Source: Macrotis lagotis
Taxonomy: Eukaryota; Chordata; Mammalia; Peramelemorphia; Peramelidae
NCBI RefSeq assembly: GCF_037893015.1
Contig: NC_133659.1
Coordinates: 11,673,885-11,737,884 of the forward strand
DNA length: 64,000 bases
Direction of reading: 5' to 3'
The translations under genes and the position numbers were made by a program. How positions within the stretch are numbered: the stretch's first letter is position 1; the number at the start of each line of letters is the position of its first letter. The notes beneath the pieces were generated by a model. It searched no databases. It had not been told where the DNA came from and saw nothing but the letters and a program-made list of their open reading frames with translations. Shown here one piece after another: positions 56,241 to 64,000 of the stretch.

Positions 56241-59200
56241 CCCCTTTCTCCTTCCAGTTTTCCATAATAGACAAGCTTGAAAGGGAAGGGCAACAAAATT
56301 AAAGAACCATGGAGATCTCAGCTATTATTTTCTCTGATCTTGGCTTTTGTCCCTATCTATGTCTCTTTTTTTTTTTTTTTTTTTTAGATTTTTCAAGGCA
56401 ATGGGGTTAAGTGGCTTGCCCAAGGCCACACAGCTAGGTAATTATTAAGTGTCTGAGGTCTGATTTGAACCCAGGTACTCCTGACTATCCACTGCACCAC
56501 CTAGCTGTCCCCATGTCCCCATCTATTTCAATCCTTATCTTTTTCTCCACTTTTAAAAAAAACTCTTTTTGATTGTCATAATTTTCTTTGCTCTCTTTCA
56601 CTGATTCCAAGCATGAACACCCCAAATTCTCTGCTTAGGGGATCATGCCCTCTGTTCTCTGTTCCCCACCCTTGGTTCTACCTTCTGTCTGCATCTCTTT
56701 AAAATTTAAGTTGAGTAATAATTTCCCAGTGTATTCATAGGTCTTTTTATACAAACATCCCATTCTCCTGCTTATTAGAATTGCTTCTCTGTCTAACTTC
56801 AGGTTTTTCGTGTTTTTAATTAAATTTGTTTTCAATTATCACACGTTCCCCCTTCTCCACTGAGGTGAAAAAAAAATAAAGCGTCTATGTAAAACTTTAA
56901 GGATGTACAGAAATATTCATAGCTCTTTTTGAGGTGGCAAAGAATGGGATTTGAGGACATGGCTATAAATTGGGGAATGGATGAAAAAGGAATGTGAGAA
57001 AATACTATTGGGCTGGATTTATTGTCAGTGTAATGAGCAACTAAGGTTTAGGAGGACTCACAATGAAATCCTCTACCCACCTCCTAATAGACATGAAGGG
57101 TTCGGCATGCACAATGACACAGATATTTTTAGGACATAATCAATGTGGAAAATTGTTTTGATCAACTCTACATATTTGTAAATGGGTTTTGTTTTGTTTG
57201 TGTTCTCAGTTGGGGCAGGGACTAGCATTTAGAAGGGAGAGAGGGGATATTGGCTGATTTAAACAAAATTTAGAAAGAAAAAAAAACCTGGGGATTTTGA
57301 AGAACACAGTGATTATTTGTAATTCCTGAGGACTTTTAATGAAGCCCCTTGTCCTCTTCCTGATAGAGAATTGATGGGCTCAGAGTACAAGTAGAGACTT
57401 ATTTTTAGACATGGTCAATGAGAAATTTTGTTTTGCTTGATCTATATGTATATGTATGTGTTGTTCTTGCTTTCTGAATGGGGGCAGGAGAAAAGAAGTG
57501 GGAGGGAGAGAAATCTGATTTTTGAAAATTAAATTAAATTTTTAACAAATAAAAGGAATCTTCATTAAAGCCCTACCTTGGTGTGGATGGCACTGGACTC
57601 TTAAAGTGTCTGTTAACATGGCACAAATTCTGGGCAATATCAATAGGCCAAGTTGGAAAGGCTTCAAATTTACATCTGATGAGAAATTTCTCTCAGGTGA
57701 GGCCAACCCTCACCAAGTTCAAAGACTTTTCTATCTGAGGAGAATACAAATGATGGAATTTTAAGATGCAGCAATTCTTTTTTTTTTCTACATTTTATTT
57801 ATTTTGAGTTTTACGCTTCCCTCCCCCACCCCCTACAGAAGGCATTTGGTTAGTCTTCTCATTGGTTCTATGGTTTACATTGATCTCAGTTGAATGTGAT
57901 GACAGAGAAATCATATCTTTAAGGAAAAAAATAAAGTATAAAAGGTAGCAGAATCACATAATAAGGTAACAGTTTTTCCTAAGTTAAAGGTAATAGTCTT
58001 TAGTCTTTGTTCAAACTCCACGGTTCTTTCTCTGGATACAGATAGTATTCGCCATTGCAGATGCCCCAAATTGTCCCTGGTTGTTGCACTGATGGATTGA
58101 GCAAGTTCATCAAGGTTCATCATCGCCCCTATGTTGCTGTTAGGGTGTACAGTGTTCTTCTGGTTCTACTCATCTCACTCAGCATCAGTTCAGGCAAATC
58201 ACTCCAGGATTCCCTGGAATCCCATCCATCCTGGTTTCTAATAGAACAATAGTGTTCCTTCACATACATATACCACAGTTTGTTAAGCCATTCCCCAATT
58301 GAAGGACATTTACTTGATTTCCAATTCTTTGCCACCACAAACAGGGCTGCTATGAATATATTTTTGTTCAAGTGATGTTTTTATCAGATGCAGCAATTCT
58401 TGCATCTTTTAAAGGAATCCCTAGACTACTGAAATGCGTAAAGATTGATTATGAATTATATGATTGAAGTATTAATTTTCCTTATAATGGAGTGATTCTA
58501 GGCTATGCCAAAGAGTTTTTCTTAAATACTTACACCTATCTAGTGGAATTTTTTTTTAGGCAAGGCAAATGGGGTTAAGTGGCTTGGCTTGCCCAAGGCC
58601 CCACAGCTAAGTCATTATTAAGTGTCTGAGGCTGGATTTGAACTCAGGTCCTCCTGACTCCAGGGCTGGTGCTCTATCCACTGCACCACCTAGCTGCCCC
58701 AGAAATTTTTTTAGGAGAACATTTTATTTATCTGGAAAAAACCCCATGTCATTCCATTTTTCAACTTTGCCCTATTTTAGTGATACTCTGTCATCCAAAT
58801 GTTATCTGTTCATGTTTTACATGTTCCTAATTACCTTTGGTTATTGTCATTTATAGGTATTCGATGAGCAGGGGAATGATGTCACACCTAAACCCCTTTT
58901 CCATCCAGATCCACACTTTCCTGGATCCAAAAAGGCTAGTAAGCTACTTGTGTCTCAGGACGTGTCTCTCGGTTCAGACTTTACAGGCTCCTATACCATG
59001 TTTCAAAATACCGTAAACCCAAGTTTGGGACAGTTCACCAGGTAGGTGTGGAATGTTGCATTTTTTTTTTCTACAGTGTATAATTTCAGGTTCTTTTTAT
59101 GTCAGAGAGAACTAATAGAACTAATAAATCAGCATATATGCTGACAAATACTAAGTTAAAACATTTCCATGTGTGTTGATTGTGATAGATTATTGTTAGG

Positions 59201-62200
59201 GTCAGTTGCTTATGGGATTAAAGTTCTGTTTCTTAGAAGATGGGCTTCATCTAGAAATATAAATAAATGTTTAAATATATGTCAATTATTGATATTTTGA
59301 TACCTTTATTTTAAGATTTTTTTGTACAAACTCCCATTTAAAGTCTGTACAATGATTATGAAGCATGCAGAAAAGTGAATAAATTTAGAATCGGGAATAC
59401 ATCCTGTCCAAATTAAAGAACATTACATTATTTTTTTTGGTTGTGTGTATTATGAGCAAATTTCTCATAAAAATTATGAAACAATAACCTTTCCTGTTCG
59501 GCTCTTTGGACGTGGCATGACTGCTTTGCTTTCCTTTCTTTCCTTCATTATACTTGCGTGAAACACAATTGGGTAGAATCGTTTTATTTGCATTTCCATT
59601 AAGATTAGCTCCCAGAAGAGCCAAGTTTTAGTTCTGAAAGTTTTATCATCTCATTGACTTCAAAAAGTATTCCATCCCTTCTTTGTTCTTTGTTTTTTAA
59701 ACATATTCATTATTTTTTTAAAAATTTTTTTCATTCATTAAAAATTTTCTTCCCTTCCTCTCATCCCTCCTCCATTCATTGAGAAAGCAGGCAATACCTA
59801 TCTCTTCTTTGAATCTCTTCTTATCCTAAAAGTAGCTTGAACACCCCAGTATTTCTTTCCTTCTCATTCTTTGCTAGGCCCTGCTGATTCTTAGTAGATA
59901 GTGTTAGACTTGGAGTCAGGAAGGTCTGTGTTCCAATCCAGTTTTAGATCCTGAGATAGCGAGTGAAGAGCGCCTGTGGGAGGATCAGGGGAAGGGCACT
60001 GTCAGAGGCTGAGGAATAGCCCCAGTAGGGAGAAGCATAGAGAGTCATTTGGGGGAGATAAAGGATCCCCTTCTTGCCATGAAGGTGAGATTAGAGAGAA
60101 GTTGATTACCTCTTCCTCATTTGGCAGCACATGAGGAAGAAGAGGAAAAAAGACAAAGGATGGGAGTCATCAAGGGCTGGGGTTTGGCAAAGCGTGAGCA
60201 GTAGGGGATTCATGGTGCATTCCATCAGTTGCCAAGCCTTTATTTAGTGCTTACTGTAAGCTGTGTACTGGGCAGGGAGCCAAGGAAGCCAACCCTGTCC
60301 TCCCATCAGAAGAGACAATCTAGCCGTGCTGTCTCTCTCTGCTTGTCCAAGGACATAAAGAATCCGACCCAAATGGAGACTTGGAAGGTTTGGGAGGGAG
60401 GCCACTTACTTCAAGGGCTCTCAGTAAAGATTTCTTGAGAAGGGGGTGCATCCTCTAAAGTTTGAGAGAATCTAGGGATTCCCAAAGGCTGAGCTGAGAA
60501 GGTCACCAGGGTAAAGGAGGGAGATGCACAACTCCAAGAGTAGGGAGGGGGTGTCTGTAGGGAAGTCCTGAGGGATCAATAGGGTGGGGTGACTTAGAAG
60601 TCTCTGACCATGACTTGAGCAAGAGGAGAAGGAGAAAGCACAGGGAAAGATGTGGGGGGGGGTGGAGAGGGTAGAAAATAAGTGTGGAAAGCGCTGTATA
60701 AAGATCATTTCATTGGATCTTCTCAATAACCCTGGGAAAGAATTGTTCTTATTGTCCTCTTTTTAAAGATGAGGAAACTGAGGTCAGTTAGAGGTGATGC
60801 GACTTGTCCAGCTAGGAAGTGTCTGAGACTGAATTTGAATCCAGGTCTTCCTGATCAGACCCAGTGCTCTGTATCCTCCCCCCACCCCAGGTGACTGATA
60901 GACAATTATGATTGGGTAGAAGAATGTCATAGTTCTCAATCATGGGTTCTTTGTAGATGATGGAAAAATGAAAGGTGTGATTCTCACTGTCTTTGGCTGA
61001 GAAGGAATAGAAGAGGGGATCATGGGAATTGATTGGCCTGAAAAAATGGGGATAACGTTGTTTGAGAAAGGATGTGTACTGAAACCTGGGAGAGTAAGGG
61101 GAAAGTGGAGTTTGGGGGCCAGGCTCTGAACTCCTTCAGAAAGGAGGATGAGCCATCAAGAAAGACCAAATGCTAAAGTCGGACAAAATGAATGAAAAGC
61201 AATGGCTGAAAAGGGAGAATTTGGAAATGGAAATGGGAAGGAGGGAAGATGCCAACTCCCTCTTTAGGACTAATGAGAGAATGGGAAGGGATGGTCTAAG
61301 ATGCAGAGTCCTCTCAGGAGGAGCCAGGTCTCTGTGAGGGCCACAAAATGGATGCAGCAGGAGAGATGAAGGTTTGAACTGAAGGGAATTTGATTGTGGA
61401 ACAAGAATTCCATAGAGCATCAGTGAAAGGCAAGCCTTATCTATATGGCCTAGAGATAGACAATGAGCCCAGCCATACTCAAAGAATGGAAAAGGAACAT
61501 CATTCAGATGGCAACAGAAAGAAGGTTACAAAGACTGCAGTGTTCAACCAAGGGAGCATTCCACAATTGACTCTATCTTCTTCGCAGCTTTTTTACTTTC
61601 AAAAATAAGCTTTTCTCTTGAGAAACTCTTGCCTTTAGCAGGTAGCAGTGTTAGAACAAAACCCCACCCCTCAGACATTTAAGGTCTTGCCAAAATCTTC
61701 ATAATCCTTTGTATGTTTTCTGAATTCCTTCTGGCAGCCTCATTTGCCTTCATAAACACAACCAGAGGGAGGAAGGTAGTAATTATGCTATTAGGATTAT
61801 TTGTAGTTTAAAAAACAAATAAGCAAACACTTTCTCTTGCTTCTTGTGCTGTCATTCTGAGACTGATGGTCAGAGTGGCTTTTAAAAATGAAAACCTAAA
61901 AAAAAAAAGAAAACCTAGCTTCTCTATAAAGGAGTCTCTGAGACTCTCATAAAATAGCTTACTTGTCTGTGATCTATTATATTTATAAAATAGAAGTTTT
62001 CTTCAAAGGTTATAAAAGAACATTGTCTCAAGCATCCTATAATTAAAAGTTATTGCTGCTGCCTCCTAATGTTCCCTGCTATATTTAGTTCAGCATTGCA
62101 TTTAGGAATATATATATATATATTAATATATATATATATAAATATAAATATCCATGTATATATGTATATTCTCCCATCTTCTGATAAATATTTATTTGTT

Positions 62201-62443
62201 GCTTAAAGGTCAGCATTAGGGAGCAGCACTGTTTCTAAATCAAGTGCCTCTACATCGGAGTCAATTGGAGAAGACCTAGAAGAAACAACTTATAGACGAG
62301 ATACAATATCCAGTTATATGGGTAAGAAGAAAATAATGTATGCATCGATGGGTAGACAGACAGACAGAAAGATGGATGGATGGATGGTAGATAAGTCAGA
62401 CACACAGAGAGATAAAAGATGGGTAGATAGAGAGTTAAGACAG

Positions 62444-62481
<38 letters not shown>

Positions 62482-64000
62482 ATAGATGAATAGATAGGTA
62501 GATAGAAAGACAGATAGATGGATGGATGAGAGATGGAAATAGACACGTAAGTGGATAATGAATAGCTAGATGATTATTAAGAGATATGGAGAGAGATAAG
62601 TAGATAGATAAATATATAGATGGCTATAGTATAGAGAGCTCCTAGGTGAGAAAGGTCCCTTCCCCTAGGCAGAGCTGCCCTTCTCTGCTATTCATAGTTT
62701 CAGTTAGAGAACTGCCTGAACCTCTGGAAGGCTAAGTGGCTGACAGAAACAGTACTTCAACTCAGGTCTTCCTGGCTTGGAAGCCGACCTTCTACAATAC
62801 CTCACTGCCTCTCTCCTGTATGTGTGAAGATACAATACTCTGTAATTAATAACAAAGACAATGGATAAAAATTTAAAATTTAATTAATAAATTGATCATA
62901 ATTCATAACACAGTAAAAAGTTGATGCCCTAAATATATGGACCTGGAGGCAGCGAGGTGGTGCTGCAGTGGATAGAGTGCTGGACCTGGAGTAAGGTATC
63001 CTTAGTTCAAATCCAGCCTCCGCCATTCACTAGCTGTGGATACCTGGCAAGTCACTCATTTCTATCTGCCTCAGTTCCCTAAGATATAAAAGGTAGATAG
63101 TACTAGCATCTTCTCAGGGTTATTATGAGGATCAAATGATTGAGAGTGACAATAAAATAAGTGGATATTTGCAAGGGGCATTGCAAACTTTAAAGTATTA
63201 TAAGAATGTTTGCTTGTTCAGTCATATCTGACTTCATGACCTTAAATTTATATATTTCAAATATATTTCAACGAAATATAGAGGATGGTGTAAGCCTGAC
63301 TCCAGTCTGTGTGGGGGCTCATTTACAGAACCCCCTTCAGAGGGATTCCCTCTTAAAAGAGCAGTTGGGCATCATCTTGGGCTTCCGACCCCAGAGACTA
63401 AGCCCAACTTGAACTCCAGGCTTGCGGAGAGCTCTTGGCACCTCCCTCTTCTTCTGCAGATTTTGAGGTCTCCACACCCCCCAGGAGAAAAGGAAGGAAA
63501 ACTAGTCCAGCACTTATTGAGCAACTCCAGGAAGCTTGGCACGGTGCCATGCCCCCTCCGTCTCCATCTCTGCCTCCCCTTCCCCGCCACCCATGGGAGG
63601 CAAGTGTGATTAGGAGCCCCATTCTGCAACTGAGGAAATGGAGGTGGACAAAGCTTAAGAAACTTGTCCAAGTCACCCAGCTAGTGAGTGTCGGAGGCTG
63701 AATCTGAACTCAGGTCTTCTAGGTTCCAGGCAAATAAAATTGATGAGAAGTCATATTAAGTCCAGCAGATGTTTTCCTTAACAGAATATATTTGAGAAAA
63801 CAAATGAAAGTAAGACCAGGGTGGGAAGGAGCTGTCCCTTCTTTCCTCTCCCACCCTTGGGGGCTCCCCCACGATCATGAGTCCCTCTTTGTATGTCCAT
63901 TTAGACAGCAGGTCCCTCTTGGACATGGCCAGTACCAGCCTGGCCACAAGGGGACAAGACCGCATCACCCTGGTCTCCTCATTCTCTCTAACCTCAACTA
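42439..64000 (+). CDS. DNAI4: DNAI4 (WDR78) gene, amino-terminal part
   Basis: DNAI4 is a WD-repeat intermediate chain needed to assemble an inner-arm axonemal dynein (dynein f) in motile cilia; this is family knowledge. Exons 42439-42461, 55156-55342, 58857-59041 and 62209-62321 join in phase. They give about 169 residues, starting M-P-K-P-P-A-A-Q-G-S-T-S and containing V-F-D-E-Q-G-N-D-V-T-P and G-S-D-F-T-G-S-Y-T-M-F-Q-N-T. A fifth exon at 63905 is probable. This amino half is serine and threonine rich and looks unstructured; the WD40 propeller lies beyond base 64000. The gene is divergent from MIER1 across a shared CpG island, the order known in human. The first intron is about 12.7 kb. Confidence 0.92.
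42478..42645. repeat. GC minisatellite in DNAI4 intron 1
   Basis: Repeated units of the form cgcccggcgccccc with length variants, starting 17 bases after the DNAI4 exon 1 donor. Confidence 0.8.
43056..43110 (+). other. G-quadruplex-prone tract
   Basis: Seven or more runs of four to six G, separated by cc, tcc or ac, on the DNAI4 sense strand about 600 bases after exon 1. Confidence 0.7.
43735..43922 (+). repeat. MAR1-like SINE, 5' truncated
   Basis: Plus-oriented with ctcagtttcctctaaaaaat, then gagctggagagggaaatggc and ggggtcatg to actgaacaa, the same family as at 29459 in the opposite sense. It lies just beyond the CpG island. Confidence 0.75.
44330..44515 (+). mobile_element. L2-type LINE 3' end
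   Basis: ttctagattgtaaataaggc, agcagggcttttgtctttt and gtgatcaataaatatttttg match the L2 terminus. Confidence 0.6.
46075..46262 (-). repeat. MIR-like SINE
   Basis: Has the MIR core in reverse: gataaactgaggcagaggtt, acacagctagtgagtgt and ggatttgaacctgg. Confidence 0.75.
46604..46741 (+). repeat. Marsupial tRNA-headed SINE with long A tail
   Basis: A 22-base pure A tail (46720-46741) and a 14-bp target duplication with one mismatch (46590-46603, 46742-46755). The tail is the longest of the plus copies, suggesting a fairly recent insertion. Confidence 0.85.
47009..47804 (-). mobile_element. L1 3' end, 5' truncated, with a SINE inserted
   Basis: Read on the minus strand it codes the last part of L1 ORF2 (F-D-P-A-I-P-L-L-G-L-Y-P, then C-P-S-N-G-E-W and W-Y-M-H-G-M-E-H-Y), then a 3' untranslated region and A-rich tail. 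A perfect 14-bp target duplication, tgaactaacttctt, flanks it (46995-47008 and 47805-47818). A SINE fragment sits inside (47465-47562). Confidence 0.88.
47465..47562 (-). repeat. 5'-truncated SINE inside the L1
   Basis: Only the tail half of the tRNA-headed SINE is present, with a T14-type start. The 12-bp duplication ctcctggtttct (47453-47464, 47563-47574) consists of L1 sequence, proving insertion into the L1. Confidence 0.85.
47830..48440 (+). mobile_element. L2-type LINE 3' end
   Basis: gtacaatccaaatccaagta, ttcataacctagcttctatc, actggaattctctccctt and cagtgagctcctttgagaga, ending in taaaataaaatgcttg with tgaatcaatgaat, follow the L2 3' end order. Confidence 0.7.
49490..49850 (-). mobile_element. 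Old L1 fragment (ORF2 carboxyl end)
   Basis: Minus-strand translation shows I-E-E-W-L-N-K-L, S-S-C-A-I-R-N-Y and W-E-D-L-Y-E-L-M, the L1 ORF2 end pattern, more diverged than the copies at 47009 and 57780. Confidence 0.75.
50335..50500 (-). repeat. MIR-like SINE, old
   Basis: actttacagagtactttata, gagcctcacaactctgtgaa and ggtaagttgaggcaagat fit the 3' part of MIR in reverse. Confidence 0.55.
53069..53235 (+). repeat. Marsupial tRNA-headed SINE with target duplication
   Basis: Complete, little-diverged copy flanked by agaaaaatcaca (53057-53068 and 53236-53247). Confidence 0.88.
53248..53600 (+). mobile_element. L1 fragment (ORF2 near the carboxyl end)
   Basis: Plus-strand translation shows A-I-W-K-Y, L-F-E-P-I-I-P-L-L-D-F, I-A-G-L-F-V-V-A-K-H-W and C-P-S-I-G-E-W-L-S-K-W, the L1 ORF2 tail. 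Confidence 0.8.
54559..54742. mobile_element. Short non-autonomous hAT element (Charlie-like)
   Basis: Ends caggggtggggaa and (inverted) ctaggggtgaggaa form terminal inverted repeats. Inside, gttataaatatccaaatgat is shared with Charlie-type elements I remember. The flanking duplication is poorly kept. Confidence 0.6.
55156..55342 (+). CDS. DNAI4: DNAI4 exon 2, Ser/Thr/Lys-rich segment
   Basis: The acceptor is cttttgctctgtag and the donor gtatgt. After one base finishing a glutamine codon, 62 codons follow, from G-S-T-S-Q-T-R-R-M-S-T-T-R-K to H-H-P-R-Q-H-I-R; it ends in phase 0. The centre repeats a short S-x-S/S-K motif (V-S-L-S-V-S-K-M-N-I-S-R-S-K-T-S), typical of a disordered, phosphorylatable tail. 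The frame matches exon 3 directly (I-R/V-F-D-E). Confidence 0.9.
56203..56236. repeat. (CT)17 microsatellite
   Basis: Uninterrupted CT repeat in DNAI4 intron 2. Confidence 0.95.
56364..56513 (-). repeat. Marsupial tRNA-headed SINE, minus oriented
   Basis: Starts with about 21 T, then a near-consensus tail and body. A short deletion removes part of the head (ctgactatccactgcacc). Flanks tgtccctatctatgtc/tgtccccatctatttc look like a target duplication with two changes. Confidence 0.85.
56890..57300 (+). mobile_element. L1 3' end fragment
   Basis: Begins with DNA related to ORF2 I-F-x-A-L-F-V-V-A-K-N-W (tcatagctctttttgaggtg) and continues to a 3' untranslated region with gacataatcaatgtgg and an A-rich end. 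Confidence 0.7.
57300..57560 (+). mobile_element. Second L1 3' end directly after the first
   Basis: Repeats the untranslated-region order (ttagacatggtcaatgag, ttttgttttgctt, gggggcaggag) and ends in an A-rich tail, so it is a separate copy of the same sort of 3' end. Confidence 0.65.
57780..58385 (-). mobile_element. L1 3' end, 5' truncated, perfect target duplication
   Basis: Minus strand codes F-I-A-A-L-F-V-V-A-K-N-W, C-P-S-I-G-E-W-L-N-K-L-W-Y-M and W-S-D-L-P-E-L-M-L-S-E-M-S, then a 3' untranslated region. The 16-bp duplication agatgcagcaattctt flanks it (57764-57779, 58386-58401). Confidence 0.9.
58549..58700 (-). repeat. Marsupial tRNA-headed SINE, minus oriented
   Basis: Near-full-length copy ending ctagctgcccc, with a small duplication in the tail (ggcttggcttgccc). 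It lies about 160 bases before DNAI4 exon 3. Confidence 0.85.
58857..59041 (+). CDS. DNAI4: DNAI4 exon 3 (VFDEQGNDVTP ... GQFT)
   Basis: Acceptor catttatag is followed by 61 codons and two bases, then donor gtaggt. The product runs V-F-D-E-Q-G-N-D-V-T-P-K-P-L to P-S-L-G-Q-F-T, leaving in phase 2. V-F-D-E-x-G-x-D-V-T-P is a conserved signature of DNAI4 and related dynein intermediate chains. A minus-oriented SINE and a truncated L1 lie just upstream in the intron, ending about 160 bases before the acceptor. Confidence 0.94.
59042..62208. other. DNAI4 intron 3
   Basis: Mostly unique sequence. An L1-like AT-rich scrap lies near 59690-59790, an MIR-like SINE at about 60735-60890, and an AT repeat at 62110-62165 close to the exon 4 acceptor. 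Confidence 0.65.
60735..60890 (-). repeat. MIR-like SINE
   Basis: agatgaggaaactgaggtca, cttgtccagctaggaagtgt and gaatccaggtcttcctgat are an MIR core in reverse. Confidence 0.7.
62209..62321 (+). CDS. DNAI4: DNAI4 exon 4 (SALGSSTVSKSS ... SSYM)
   Basis: A 113-nt exon with acceptor gcttaaag and donor gtaaga completes an arginine codon, then codes 37 residues, S-A-L-G-S-S-T-V-S-K to I-S-S-Y-M, and leaves in phase 1. It is serine and threonine rich with an acidic E-D-L-E-E-T-T patch. The acceptor has a weak pyrimidine tract. Simple AT and GATA-type repeats begin within 110 bases on both sides, which is unusual for a coding exon. Confidence 0.9.
62340..62540. repeat. GATA/GGAT/CAGA simple repeats with (AT)16
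   Basis: Starts within 20 bases of the DNAI4 exon 4 donor: cagacagacaga, gatggatggatggatgg, then a pure AT run (62448-62479), then GATA/GATG units. Confidence 0.9.
62947..63195 (+). repeat. MIR/THER1-like SINE
   Basis: Nearly complete: cagtggatagagtgctgg, gttcaaatccagcctc, cctcagttccctaagata and gggttattatgaggatcaaa. Confidence 0.75.
63608..63730 (-). repeat. MIR-like SINE
   Basis: aactgaggaaatggaggtgg, acccagctagtgagtgtc and gaactcaggtcttct match the MIR core in reverse. Confidence 0.7.
63905..64000 (+). CDS. DNAI4: Probable DNAI4 exon 5, cut by the window edge
   Basis: After a pyrimidine-containing tract ending ccatttag, the frame required by exon 4 (two bases to finish a codon) stays open to base 64000 for 31 codons, S-R-S-L-L-D-M-A-S-T-S-L-A-T-R-G-Q-D-R onward. 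The split codon would read aspartate. The composition, rich in serine, threonine and leucine, resembles the preceding exon. No donor is visible before the edge. A chance open frame of this length is possible, so this is tentative. Confidence 0.5.

Larger units (their letters stand above)
55343..58856. other. DNAI4 intron 2
   Basis: Contains a CT repeat (56203-56236), a SINE (56364-56513), two plus-strand L1 3' ends in a row (about 56890-57300 and 57300-57560), a minus-strand L1 with target duplication (57780-58385) and a SINE (58549-58700). About half the intron is repeat. Confidence 0.75.
62322..63904. other. DNAI4 intron 4
   Basis: Opens with GATA/GGAT/CAGA simple repeats and a pure AT run (62448-62479). 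MIR-like SINEs follow at about 62947-63195 (plus) and 63608-63730 (minus). No other feature is seen. Confidence 0.65.

Noticed and set aside
62340-62540. CRISPR-like or structured array
   Set aside because: Tetranucleotide microsatellites without constant-length spacers, in a mammalian intron.

Overview
The window comes from a mammalian genome, most likely a marsupial. Two host genes with introns fill almost all of it, and the interspersed repeats are marsupial types: a tRNA-headed SINE of the WSINE1/MIR-like kind, MAR1-like SINEs, a marsupial L1 3' end, and old L2, CR1/L3 and hAT fragments. Those family names come from memory of their consensus sequences, not from a search.

MIER1 lies on the minus strand from about 42.3 kb down to the left edge. 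It encodes a chromatin co-repressor of the ELM2-SANT type. Eight coding exons were placed by splice sites and reading phase: MAE start exon, a 25-nt micro-exon, the acidic region in four exons, and two exons opening the ELM2 domain. The rest of ELM2, the SANT domain and the 3' end lie beyond base 1. Two further alternative amino-terminal exons were found. One (41642-41742) encodes a peptide that looks like a piece of a LINE reverse transcriptase. The other (39924-39995) carries a W-F-T-D motif.

DNAI4 (WDR78), an axonemal dynein intermediate chain, starts at 42439 on the plus strand and runs off the right edge. Four exons are phase-consistent (42439-42461, 55156-55342, 58857-59041, 62209-62321), and a fifth is probable at 63905. 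Its WD repeats are not in the window.

The two genes are head to head in a CpG island (about 40.65-43.35 kb) with ETS, NRF1-like, Sp1, YY1-like and RFX X-box-like motifs. One shared promoter therefore serves a broadly used nuclear gene and a ciliary gene. The X-box-like motif 22 bases before the DNAI4 start fits ciliary control. The island also holds a CGG repeat, a GC minisatellite and a G-quadruplex-prone tract.

The remaining sequence is intronic. Introns of MIER1 hold mostly old repeats; DNAI4 introns hold younger ones, including two 5'-truncated L1 copies with intact target duplications, one with a SINE inside it. No RNA gene, CRISPR array or supportable endogenous retrovirus was seen.
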